Assembly (NCBI GenBank): GCA_959347315.1
Contig: OY365807.1
Location: forward strand, 32,120,204-32,184,203
Origin: Bimastos eiseni
Lineage: Eukaryota; Annelida; Clitellata; Crassiclitellata; Lumbricidae
Reading direction: 5' to 3'
Length of the DNA stretch: 64,000 bases
Shown: one piece after another, positions 51,501-59,074 of the stretch
Position numbering within the stretch: the stretch's first letter is position 1
Layout of the letters: the number at the start of each line of letters is the position of its first letter
Made by a program: the position numbers and the translations under genes
The notes under the pieces: generated by a model
The model's database searches: none
The model's input: the letters and a program-made list of their open reading frames with translations, nothing else
What the model was told of the DNA's origin: nothing

Positions 51501-54500
51501 CACGTTGTTTGTACACTTAAATATCGTTGTCACAATAAAACAGAAGGGATCATAGTGTCTCTGTGTTATATTATTTTGTAGGCCCATGTGTATCTCTCCA
51601 CATCAAAACACCACAATGTCACTGAAATGAAGTTGGCCAGAGAAAATTTTTAAGTATTGACAACTGCACTGCAGCTGTATAAATAGCAACATATATTGAG
51701 AGAGAGACAGAGAGAGAGAGACAGACAGACAGACAGAGACAGACAGACAGACAGATAAAGAGACTGACAGACAGCCAGAGACAGAGAAGGAAAAGACATA
51801 GTTTACCAACTGTTTGACACAATTAGCTTCTAGGGATGAATCGAGTTTGAATTTCTAGCCGAGTAATGAATTTTATGAGCTTAATTTTGCTGAGTCCGAG
51901 TTCGAATTTCTAATATTTAAAAAGAGTCTCATTCTCTTGATTTTCAGATTTGCATAACTCTATGGATTTTTTTAGCTTTGCCTTAGTTTTCTGTAGGAAG
52001 TAGTAACTTGTACGTACTAATATTAGCAGTATTTTGTGTTTTACTTAGGTCGATAGTCATTTTATAAATAAAAAATTTGATTTTCGTTTTCATAACAGAA
52101 AATCGGAAAGATTAAAACTTGGAGTCTCTAACCTATTGTTTTATCGAGTACAAGTTTTGGTGAGTATTACGAAACTTAGCCAAGTTTCTGAACCGAATTT
52201 TGGCTCATCCCTATCAGCTCTGTTACAAAATTCATTAATATTCTTTCAAAAATTTCCCTGTTCTCTTAAACTCAGATACAATCTCAGGTCACTCCAAATA
52301 AACACCCTCCATTCAGGCTCCAAACTCCTCAAAATTACACAGTGAGCATTTTCAGTGACTGCATAGTTTCCTTCCATACCCCATAGAAGAGATACATAAA
52401 AATGTGAATGATCACCTAAAAGTGTCTAGGCAGAAAGATTTATAGCATAATTCTCACCATGCCCATTTTTTAGTTGCTCTACAGTTTCTGCAAATGCTGG
52501 CAGGTCTCTTAACTGTGGCAGCCATAGGGTGAAGAACCCAACCAGTGAATAATAGGAAGCACAGCCCACAACATCTCACAATGAGGCACAAGAGACATCC
52601 AAGAAAACAAGTCCAACAAGCAGAAGTGATTTATTGGTTGGGAATTTATCCAACCACAGAAATCATTTTTCTGTAGAATACGAATCTTCAGTCTTCTTTC
52701 AGAGCTTATATAAGATGTCCACACAAATATTAATCGCTGTCAATTTTCTATTAACTTCCACATAAAATTGAGGCCATACAAATCATAAGGATGTGCATAA
52801 GAAAAAATAACAGCAATCAAGTTCAGTTAAAAACAGACAAACACGTACATGTAGCAACACCCACCCCAATCACGGTTGAACTAAAAACACAAATCAGCAG
52901 ATAACTTTTTGCAAACAACAGAAATGTCTTAATGCACAAGAACACATTTAAAACGTCCAACTAAAACATAATAAATTTTTTCTGGGATGGGGATGATGAC
53001 AAAATTAAGAAAAATTCACATAGGCCATGGCCCAACAGTAATGCCAGCCACAACGAATTGGCAAAAATTTTAAGCGAAATAAAAACTTACAATGATTGTA
53101 ATAATGCTGCCAATAATAAAATATAGACATGCAGTACAAAATATCATAACATTCACAAATGATATGATACAATAAAGATTGCTATCCAAATAAAAAAATA
53201 TTAACGATAATAAAACGTCGATGCTGATAATGGAATTCACAATGACAATGATAACAATGACAATAATGAACATTGAAGGTGAAGACACGAAGAAAACTAC
53301 AACGAAAGAAAGCAACATTGACACAACTTGTCACAGAATTGTTGCCACAAGAACCTGACTCCCAAAGCACTCCTCAAGGCTTTGGGTAACAAAACTGCCA
53401 TTTGAGACATTGATACCCATTGAAACAGCACAACTAAATAAACTAGCAGTACAGGAGAGCAGGCATTTTGGACAACCAGTGAATCGATCCATGCATCATA
53501 AACCGGAATGCTACATAATATTGTGTCACACTGTAATGACAAACGACACCAGCTTTGTATACCTTTGTATGACCGACTTTCACAGATTCGGACGAAAGCG
53601 CCTTTCGTGCCAGGCCATGGCACACGTGACTCTGTATCAGATGTTTTAAAGACAACATGGTGCAAATCAAGAAACAAAAAACATCAAGTGCAAAGAGAAA
53701 ACTTCTCCGTGCCTATACAAGCTGTAATCAGTGCAGTCAGCTTGGTTTTGGCTAGTGGTGGGTTGTTTTATAGCAGTCGGTCTTTATACAAATGTGAAAC
53801 TTGTCCAATAAAAATTAGAAACATTTTATGGCCATTAAAAGATATATTATAGCAGAGTTTATTAAAAAATTAGGATTTTTAGTTGTCTTTGTTTTCATTT
53901 TGAATAATTCTCTTGTCTGTCCAAAATACGTTCTGAAACTTCTCTAATTAGTAACTGGCATAAAAGATGGTGAGAGAAATTCAATCACCATTGAGATGTT
54001 ATAGGGAACAACGTTTTCTAATGTATGACCGACCCCTAAAACTAACCTCTGGCCATTCTGTTCACCTTATGCTAAAGTGCATTTTTTCTAAATAAATGAC
54101 AAACCTCGCACTGCTTAAGCTGCTGTAGAATGGTTACTGTCTTTGTGGCCTTGTGACCCTTCAGACAAGGCTAATGAAAAAATTTAATATTTTCACAGAC
54201 AGAAAACACTATACACATTCTCAAGCCTATACGTAAAATCAGAATACAAGCTTTTTGCAAAAACAAGTGAAAATGACAAAATACTGGTGAACATTAAATG
54301 GTATGACTGTCTCCTCAGAGGATTATCAAGAACAGTTCATCCAATAAATATTCAACTGGTTTTGGGTAAGGAGCACTTCTAGTCAGTGATCTATCATAAT
54401 AATAATAATAATAATTATTATTATTATTATTATCATTATTATTATTATTATTATTACAGCTTAAAGATTGCCCATTCAGAAGTATAAAAGCGAGATTTCG

Positions 54501-57500
54501 ATTTAAACAAAACCATGATGGGCGTAATAAATCTCCGGTTTGAATTAATGAATAAATTAAATTCTGCTGCATTGACTGCCTCTGAGAGGTTCTTACTTGT
54601 ATAAGTCACTACACAGATATTCAAATATGTGGATATGCAAATAAGCTCCAACAATTAATCAAAGAAAAGAGGGCAATGGTCAACAAAAACATCATAAGTA
54701 TTCCAAGAAACAAACCAAAGATAAAGATGAGATAAATATTATTATGTCTATATGTTGGAGCAGTTTAGTGCAGCATAAGAGAGAAGATAAAATGTCACCT
54801 AAGCAAAATACCTTAGTATTATCTCCGTATACCTTCATATTGTAATCACAGCAGCAATAATAAGCCAGAATCTGAGGCTCAATTAAACAAGATCTAATGA
54901 ACTCAGGACACACATCGCCCCAAGCAGCAATCAATGTCACCAGCTCAAAGAAAATTGAGATACCAGGGCCAAGTCTTAAGACTGCAGTTCCTTTCTTCCT
55001 ACCTCCTTCACGTCTCTCTCTCTCTCCGCATTCCTTCCATCTGTCTGCCTGCCTCCTATGTATGCAAGCATACATGTAAATAATATAAATGTGTGCAATG
55101 TGCATGCATGTAAGTATATATGTATGCATGTGTATTTATGTATATGAGACTAAAGTGTGCATGTGTGTGTATACATGCGTATATGTATTTATGTACCTGA
55201 GCGACTGTATAACAAGTGTTAGGGTTGCTTCAAGATTGCAGTTAAAATGGCCTTCTAACAGCACTTGTGCAAATGCAGTCACTATAATATCTGTCGAAGA
55301 ATGGATTCTTACACAAAAGAGGAAAAAACCTCTAAGCAAACACTAGCAATATGGTACATCTACTTCTGCAGCTTGGGAATAGTTTGTGCTACAACCTATT
55401 TCTGTGCAAGATATATAGTCAGATTTTGCAGGACCCCAATAAAATCTACATTGTAACTTCGAAAGACACCTTTTCTTTCTTCTGGATACTTCCCAACTGA
55501 GCTGCGTTCTTCCTCCTACGTACGTCCTCTCTCTACAGATTTCCATTGTAGCCATTTGTGTGGTTCTTAATCAGTGTGTTACTAATTCCTACAGTACTCT
55601 TAGCCGTCCACCTCTTTCTATCCACATTTCGGTGCAATGTTGTCTATCTGGAACTTTGCTCATCATTACTATGATCTGGCAATAATCACTGCTTCTAGAC
55701 AGACTAAAATATTACGATTTATCTCTTTGGCGAACCAATCTGTGCTTTCTTTCACTGCAGAGTTTTATATTGCCTTTTCACAGTCTGTTGTATTTAATAA
55801 TGGCAAATGCTTGACGACCTAACGAATAAACAGCTGGACATTATTAGAAAATCTTCAACATCATCATCCATCAAAATTAATATTAAGATTCATTTGTTCT
55901 GATTTATTTTGGCTAAACTATCCTGTCATGCGCTAGTGCCAGATTCCTTTTGTTGGGAACTTTATAAATAAAAGTTTAATAGCTTAATTTAAAGTTTATA
56001 GCATTGACCTTTTTCAAAGAAACACATAATGTCATATGTAACACCTAATTATTTAGCTCTTCTCAATTGTCTACTTGATATCATTCCCAGCTCAGTTCGA
56101 GTGGCACATGACAACCAAAATCTTGAAATTTGTCATGCACTACTAATAATCTGAATGCTGGACACCCAGCTATTCATGAGAGTTGCTTGTATTGTATTCA
56201 TAAACTAGAGATTTCTACAGAACCAACAAAAGGAAAGTCGTGAGGACCAGATTATCCAGAGGTGCCTAATCAAATCAAAATGATAGGTAGAGTGTCGAGA
56301 TCCACAGAGTCAGACAGGTTGACAGTCAGACGGCTAAGGTGGATGATGTTTACAGATGAAAAGGCGAGTGAGGTAAGGTATGGGAAGAGGAGGATTCAGG
56401 ATAGGATTTGTGAAGAACAGTGTTTATAGTTTTGAGTGAAAGCGCTCTATTGGGGAGATTGCAAGAGGTGGGATTTTGGTGAGTTCGTTGGATGGATCGG
56501 ATATTTTTTATAACACTGGAGGAAGTTTGTTCCGAAGAGGCAGGACAGCTATACTTGAAATTGTTAGTGATGAGGTGGCCAAAGGGTGAAGTGGAAGAGG
56601 AACAGGTTGAACGAATAAAGTAGTTGGAACATGAGCAACTGACGAGGTAGAAGGGCTGAGAGGATTGAAGTGTGTTGCAGGTGAATTATCTGACTATATC
56701 TTTTATTTGTTCAGGTATTTTGAGCCAGTGGAGAGATTCATTTCATTCATTGTGAAAATTTACATATGCTATTTGCCCAGCAGCGCTCTCAACCCATGCT
56801 TTGTTTGAAAAGGACAGTCTTGATGTGGTGTGTCTGTAGTAAGTACACGATCAGACAGCCCACAAATCTCCTCTATAATCAGTGATAAGCAGCCAAGAGT
56901 ATCAGCTCCTCTTGATGGAATGAGATGGACCAATAGGAAGGAAGTCATGATGATGATGAGTTTAAAGCAAAGGAAGTGTAACTCTACGTTGCAGTTTCAG
57001 TTGCACCCATGAGAATGTGGTTACTTGGATTAATCAACAAATTATTATTACCATTACTAATAAACAACTTCTGTAGTGCCCTTGTATAATGCAGAAGGTA
57101 TAAACCAATGGTGTACCAAAGACAATTTGTAATCAGCATAACATGGTGCCTGAAAGAAGAGAGTCTTTCGTTGTAAGTGGAATGCCTGGAATTGGATTAA
57201 TCTTTAGAGTATTGGAGAAAGTTCCAGTTGCTCTGGCTGGAATGAGATGGATCAATAGAAAGGCCATGATGACGAGTTTGAAACTTAACAACAACAAGCC
57301 CAGCAGTTAACTTAGTCGGTCCTATAATTATTGTTTACACAAATATGAGCCTACAATCCAAGAAATAGTTACCCTTCAAATGGAGTCAAAATTTCACAGC
57401 TCAACAATAAATTGTGGTAGTATACAATCCGACAAGTGGTAACCTTCCTAATCCGAGTTGCAAAACTCAACAATGAATAACAAGATATTCATATCGAACA

Positions 57501-57783
57501 ATATAAAATTTGAACAATCAAGTAAGTTACCACTAAACCACTGCAGCTGTCAATCAAGGGTACCTGAAGATGTCCACCTCTGTGACCTTAAATATTGAAA
57601 TTAATAAGTATAGGAGGTTGAAAGTGTCCAAGTCAACTACAACTATCTAATCAGCACTTACCATGCAGCATTCTCGAAACCTCCTGGCATCAAGAGGCAC
57701 TGTGAAATTGAGACCCCATTCACGGTCACACTTGGTGTCCCTCCAATGAACAAAGCAGTCTGAAGCCTGGATAATTCTTGTGC
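22990..57783 (-). CDS. tiam/sif-like: TIAM/still-life-type Rac guanine-nucleotide exchange factor, 23 exons, 5' end missing
   Basis: Spliced on the minus strand in the order listed below, every junction keeps frame and gives 1,716 residues (5' incomplete). Domains by residue: end of an EVH1-like domain 1-40; low-complexity region with poly-Q 41-610; PH-CC-Ex 616-865; Ras-binding domain about 925-990; PDZ about 1000-1090; DH (RhoGEF) about 1190-1430; PH about 1445-1600; tail to 1716. This architecture, with the N-terminal EVH1-like module, is that of still life in flies and TIAM1/2 in vertebrates, which load Rac with GTP at membranes and drive actin remodelling, neurite and synapse growth. The block [20 protein letters not shown] is the diagnostic DH helix. 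Length is near TIAM1 (about 1,590). Whether one or several family members exist in this genome cannot be told. Confidence 0.93.
24511..24584. repeat. (GT)n microsatellite
   Basis: About 37 GT units with one interruption, in the last intron of the RhoGEF gene. Confidence 0.98.
24959..25146 (-). CDS. tiam/sif-like: RhoGEF exon: PH C-terminal helix and tail
   Basis: Phase 2 to 1; acceptor ctgtacag. [20 protein letters not shown] is the PH helix; then a Gln/His/Ser-rich tail. Donor acga|gtacgt at 24,958 leads to the last exon. If unspliced, the frame ends at TAG 24,948-24,950, giving an alternative C-terminus shorter by about 87 residues. Confidence 0.88.
25492..25682 (-). CDS. tiam/sif-like: RhoGEF exon: C-terminal PH, second half
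   Basis: Phase 0 to 2; acceptor aattag, donor gtgcat. [18 protein letters not shown], then [20 protein letters not shown]. Confidence 0.92.
26161..26337 (-). CDS. tiam/sif-like: RhoGEF exon: C-terminal PH, first half
   Basis: Phase 0 to 0; acceptor catttag, donor gtagac. [20 protein letters not shown], then [13 protein letters not shown] and KFKKKMK. Confidence 0.93.
27197..27321 (-). CDS. tiam/sif-like: RhoGEF exon: end of DH domain
   Basis: Phase 1 to 0; acceptor ttatgtag, donor gtagac. [20 protein letters not shown], then [11 protein letters not shown], the last DH helix leading to the PH. Confidence 0.94.
27571..28190. mobile_element. Miniature element with ccgtatatactcg termini
   Basis: Left end ccgtatatactcgcgcataa then gtcga; right end, reverse-complemented, cgtatatatactcgtttata then tgtcga. 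cgagtataagtcgaa recurs just inside both ends. A 51-bp interior direct repeat (about 27,912-27,962 and 28,011-28,061) contains ggc..aaataaatat and gttaatttacg. No coding capacity; intronic. Confidence 0.6.
28334..28510 (-). CDS. tiam/sif-like: RhoGEF exon: DH domain, catalytic helix block
   Basis: Phase 1 to 1; acceptor tttttctag. [12 protein letters not shown], then [20 protein letters not shown] and [12 protein letters not shown]. Best conserved part of the gene. Confidence 0.96.
28912..28968 (-). repeat. 57-bp exact copy of a DH-exon segment
   Basis: Identical to 31,522-31,578 (core aatgtttccgaaaagctgat), the part of the DH exon coding for [17 protein letters not shown]. The flanks differ and there are no splice sites around it, so it is a stray copy. 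Confidence 0.9.
29191..29299 (-). CDS. tiam/sif-like: RhoGEF exon: DH domain, third segment
   Basis: Phase 0 to 1; acceptor gtctttcag, donor gttaga. [20 protein letters not shown], then [10 protein letters not shown] short exon; without it the DH core would be incomplete. Confidence 0.92.
30020..30115 (+). pseudogene. Possible LINE ORF2 C-terminal scrap
   Basis: [20 protein letters not shown] resembles the conserved end of non-LTR RT proteins (F-K-x-S-x-x-Y-x-G-x-x-L-W-N-x-L-P). Short and isolated. Confidence 0.4.
30662..31357. mobile_element. Possible hAT-type miniature element
   Basis: Left end tagggttgttaatatcggtt; right end, reverse-complemented, tagagatgttggacgataac. Both interiors are full of aaccgat/atcggttt motifs in opposite orientation. 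Flanking octamers agree only partly, so the duplication has decayed. Confidence 0.45.
31429..31623 (-). CDS. tiam/sif-like: RhoGEF exon: DH domain, second segment
   Basis: Phase 0 to 0. [20 protein letters not shown], then [20 protein letters not shown] 57-bp piece of this exon is duplicated at 28,912-28,968. Confidence 0.93.
32132..32313 (-). other. Exon-like island of unknown identity
   Basis: Open frame ([20 protein letters not shown], then [13 protein letters not shown]) bounded by catttcag and gtgcat. Length 182 nt and phase 0 to 2, so it cannot be inserted between the flanking phase-0 DH exons without breaking frame. Not recognised. Confidence 0.35.
32532..32632. repeat. Minisatellite of aaccattattattattc
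   Basis: About five copies of a 13-17 bp unit, aaccattatt plus a variable number of att. Confidence 0.85.
33394..33561 (-). CDS. tiam/sif-like: RhoGEF exon: start of DH domain
   Basis: Phase 0 to 0; acceptor gacttttcag. [18 protein letters not shown] is DH conserved region 1, which contacts the Rho GTPase switch 1. Confidence 0.92.
33720..33783. repeat. (GAT/AAT)n microsatellite
   Basis: gatgatgat changing to aataataat with interruptions; intronic. Confidence 0.9.
34195..34304 (-). CDS. tiam/sif-like: RhoGEF exon: PDZ-DH linker
   Basis: Phase 1 to 0; acceptor gttctag, donor gtcagt. Polar: [20 protein letters not shown]. Assigned by splice sites and phase fit, with no conserved motif. Confidence 0.65.
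34968..35255 (-). CDS. tiam/sif-like: RhoGEF exon: second half of PDZ and linker
   Basis: Phase 1 to 1; donor gtaaga. [16 protein letters not shown] and LVCLTVRS complete the PDZ; then a Ser/Asp-rich linker. Confidence 0.92.
35723..35903 (-). CDS. tiam/sif-like: RhoGEF exon: RBD end and first half of PDZ
   Basis: Phase 0 to 1. [20 protein letters not shown], then [10 protein letters not shown] (PDZ carboxylate-binding loop is GFG/DFGF-like) and CGMAYRK. Confidence 0.9.
36270..36434 (-). CDS. tiam/sif-like: RhoGEF exon: Ras-binding domain
   Basis: Phase 0 to 0; acceptor gatttag, donor gtgagt. [20 protein letters not shown], then [10 protein letters not shown]: ubiquitin-like RBD pattern. Confidence 0.9.
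36920..36971. repeat. (CT)n/(TCTG)n microsatellite
   Basis: ctctccctctctctccctct followed by gtctctgtctctct. Confidence 0.9.
37366..37495 (-). CDS. tiam/sif-like: RhoGEF exon before the RBD, apparent GC donor
   Basis: Phase 2 to 0; acceptor acttttcag. Encodes a Pro/Ser-rich linker ending [11 protein letters not shown]. The only donor that preserves frame and RBD strand order is cag|gcatgt, a GC-AG intron. The joined sequence ITGTQ|VIVTAEI looks like the first RBD hairpin. Confidence 0.72.
37962..38185 (-). CDS. tiam/sif-like: RhoGEF exon: Ex domain and Ser/Thr-rich linker
   Basis: Phase 0 to 2, donor gtatgt. [18 protein letters not shown] matches the Ex segment (GRLGIFSVSSFHALV in TIAM1); a basic Ser/Thr-rich linker follows. 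Confidence 0.92.
38522..38704 (-). CDS. tiam/sif-like: RhoGEF exon: coiled-coil of PH-CC-Ex
   Basis: Phase 0 to 0, donor gtgtcg. [20 protein letters not shown], then RLRCYV and EPPNPK match the coiled coil and its exit. In TIAM this unit binds scaffold partners and membranes. Confidence 0.92.
39188..39331 (-). CDS. tiam/sif-like: RhoGEF exon: PH C-terminal helix into CC domain
   Basis: Phase 0 to 0. [18 protein letters not shown] is the PH C-terminal helix; [20 protein letters not shown] begins the coiled coil. Confidence 0.92.
40890..41106. repeat. agacagacaagac-type minisatellite with aaggc tail
   Basis: Multiple copies of aaaagacagacagacaagac, then aaggc x4 and gacaagacat. It creates long Cys/Leu/Ser-rich frames on the minus strand that are not genes. 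Confidence 0.95.
41237..41334 (-). CDS. tiam/sif-like: RhoGEF exon: N-terminal PH domain, middle
   Basis: Phase 1 to 0; acceptor gtgtttcag, donor gtaatt. [20 protein letters not shown] and GDAYLLQ; the QAVPEHPKK block is nearly invariant in TIAM/SIF. Confidence 0.93.
42394..42563 (-). CDS. tiam/sif-like: RhoGEF exon: N-terminal PH domain, strands 1-4
   Basis: Phase 2 to 1; acceptor gtcaccag, donor gtttgt. [20 protein letters not shown], then [16 protein letters not shown]: basic residues between the first strands, as used for phosphoinositide contact in PH domains. Confidence 0.92.
42884..43165. repeat. Copy of a dispersed repeat starting atttatatagcacc
   Basis: Shares gcatttatatagcacc and, about 90 bp later, tccagatgga..gg and ccgaa-a-aga motifs with 58,462-58,700. 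A third related head (ctatagcgcctctcc) lies near 47,400. Probably a SINE-like or miniature element family. Confidence 0.45.
43638..43730. repeat. (AC)n microsatellite
   Basis: acacac with gc interruptions; intronic. Confidence 0.95.
45164..45282 (-). CDS. tiam/sif-like: RhoGEF exon: acidic linker and start of N-terminal PH
   Basis: Phase 0 to 2; acceptor gttgtag, donor gtaagt. Encodes a Ser/Gly/Asp/Glu stretch and ends [11 protein letters not shown], which aligns with the TVRKAG start of the TIAM PH domain. Confidence 0.88.
45663..45677. repeat. Poly-G run of 15
   Basis: Pure G homopolymer in an intron of the RhoGEF gene (poly-C on the transcript). Confidence 0.95.
47094..47272 (-). CDS. 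tiam/sif-like: RhoGEF exon: linker
   Basis: Phase 1 to 0; acceptor gttttcag, donor gtaagt. Correct frame is [20 protein letters not shown], through [18 protein letters not shown], a polar linker. A longer frame exists in another phase but does not splice. Confidence 0.8.
48094..49531 (-). CDS. tiam/sif-like: RhoGEF large exon: disordered N-terminal region
   Basis: 1,438 nt, phase 0 to 1, acceptor ggcacag, donor gtaagta. About 479 residues rich in Ser, Gly, Ala and Lys. The first third is unusually rich in Cys and His ([15 protein letters not shown]); a poly-Q stretch [10 protein letters not shown] lies at about 48,930-48,965. No folded domain seen; the equivalent region of TIAM proteins is long, disordered and phosphorylated. 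It is also open as a single frame from an ATG at 49,549, but the splice site and phase with exon 1 favour internal use. Confidence 0.85.
49795..50466. mobile_element. Miniature element with 58-bp inverted repeats
   Basis: Left arm 49,795-49,852 (accacgatcacaaaacagcg...), right arm 50,409-50,466 is its reverse complement at about 50 of 58 positions. Extra gatcgctgttttg units continue outside the right arm to about 50,498. No coding capacity; intronic. Confidence 0.75.
51700..51786. repeat. (GA)n/(GACA)n microsatellite
   Basis: gagagagacag changing to gacagacagacag; intronic. Confidence 0.95.
51831..52213. mobile_element. Possible hAT-type miniature element, 383 bp
   Basis: Termini tagggatgaatcgag and (reverse-complemented) tagggatgagccaaa; interior AT-rich with gagttcgaatttct and ccgaattttggct facing each other. 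Flanking octamers ttagcttc and tcagctct agree at 5 of 8. Confidence 0.5.
52458..52512 (-). other. Candidate 55-nt alternative exon
   Basis: Bounded by gctgccacag and gtgaga; reads [19 protein letters not shown] in phase 0 to 1. It could follow exon 1 but would need a partner exon to restore frame before the large exon. Confidence 0.3.
54395..54457. repeat. (AAT)n-(ATT)n inverted microsatellite
   Basis: Six AAT units pass directly into about fourteen ATT units, making a potential long hairpin; intronic. Confidence 0.9.
57662..57783 (-). CDS. tiam/sif-like: RhoGEF exon 1 of window: C-terminal part of EVH1-like domain
   Basis: Between tttag and gtaagt. Starts in phase 1, ends phase 0. Encodes [15 protein letters not shown] and [19 protein letters not shown], the conserved end of the EVH1/WH1-like domain in still-life proteins. 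The preceding exon (expected to end in ...QPG) was not found up to base 64,000. Confidence 0.85.
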
Positions 57784-57912
57784 CTAAACAAATAAGAAAT
57801 CTACATAAGTGAATTTCGCTAAACAGAACACAAGTGCACTTTTAACTACTGTAGCTACGAACACTGCTCGTCATAACTACATTCAAGTTGCTAACTAGTA
57901 GCTTCAATTACG

Positions 57913-58070
57913 CTCTGCACCTCCTGTTAAAATGTGGCGATAATACGAAGTGAAAGTATTTACAAATGTAGTCAAACTACTTGTGCAATAGCAATGACTA
58001 CTGTAGTTGACTACTATTTATAACTACTTTCAATTCGTATTATTGCCACATTTTAACAGGAGGTGCAGAG
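57913..58070. mobile_element. 158-bp palindromic miniature element
   Basis: Arms 57,913-57,958 and 58,025-58,070 are reverse complements at 44 of 46 positions (start ctctgcacctcctgttaaaa). The 66-bp loop carries further small inverted pairs (gtagtcaaactac, gtagttgactac). It lies about 130 bp upstream of RhoGEF exon 1. Confidence 0.85.
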
Positions 58071-58461
58071 TGTGTGTCAGATGCCTTATTTGACAAGATG
58101 GCGTTCTTAATTGTTAAAAATGTATATACATGTCTGGTTGTGCTGTAGGCTGAATATTTTGGGCGAATACAGTGGTCATATAAAAGTATATATTTTTTTT
58201 GCATACATATGTTTATCCGGAAATGTACACAAGTATGCATCTAATAATATATAAATATATTATATATGTATGTTATATTATATATGTAAAGAGAAACAGT
58301 TTCAGAAGAAACTATTCAAAACTGCTCATCTACCGATATTTCTTCAATCCACTGAACCAAACATTATTGATTATTCAACGTCGCAATCACGTAGGCTGTC
58401 CCCTATGAGTTATAATTCAGAACCATATGATATCTTTCAAAGCAGCCAATCACATGTATTC

Positions 58462-58700
58462 ATTGATTTGTCGATTTATATAGCACCTCTTTAAACGAAA
58501 CTACTCAGAGGTGCTCCAAGTCCAACCTTAGCTAAAAAAAATGACTTTAACAGTTTACAAAAGGTATAAAGGTCATTGTGAGAGGAAGATGAAGGCTAAC
58601 CCTAAGCCCATTCCAGATGGATGGACCGAACACTGAGAAAGATCGAGCAGCATTGGTGACGAGCGGGCTCTGGAGATCAGAAGCTCACACTTAGCAGAGG
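58462..58700. repeat. Second copy of the atttatatagcacc repeat
   Basis: gatttatatagcacctcttt, then tcagaggtgctccaagtcc, then ttccagatggatggaccgaa; related to 42,884-43,165. Confidence 0.4.
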
Positions 58701-58739
58701 AGAGCAGAGCTCTATGGGAAGGGAGGTCAGAGGCAAGTG

Positions 58740-59074
58740 ACACACTCTTTGCAGTTTATGCTGGACTGATGACACTATATACACACTATACTTGTATTTC
58801 ATATCTTCAAACCTTGCTGGATAGTGACGTTCAATTAGTCTGTTTGGCAATTCTTTATGAGATGGTCTGCCTTGCTTCGGCGTTTCAAGCGGATCATACT
58901 CAACAGCAAACTGTCCACAACTTTTTTTGACAGCCTGCAGCACTCATACAGCCACTCTTTATTGTCTTGCTTGTAAATTATGTATCCGTTGATCTGCACA
59001 ACTGCACGCTCTAGTGATATGCAGCACAAGACCACTTGACGATAACTGGACACAATTTGAGGATAGTCTTCCAA
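58740..59074 (-). pseudogene. piggyBac-like transposase C-terminal relic
   Basis: Two overlapping frames. VVQINGYIIYKQDNKEW resembles the N-A-Y-I-L-Y-K block of piggyBac (PGBD) transposases, and NRLIERHYPARFE resembles the R-L-x-G-R-H-x-P block before their zinc-binding tail. A frameshift separates them. No termini found. Confidence 0.6.

Noticed and set aside
53297..53677. 126-codon minus frame
   Set aside because: No recognisable motif on either strand and no splice phase fit; possibly repeat-derived.
54833..54979. Exon-like minus frame ([18 protein letters not shown])
   Set aside because: Upstream tract is purine-rich, donor is weak, and no family recognised; probably chance.
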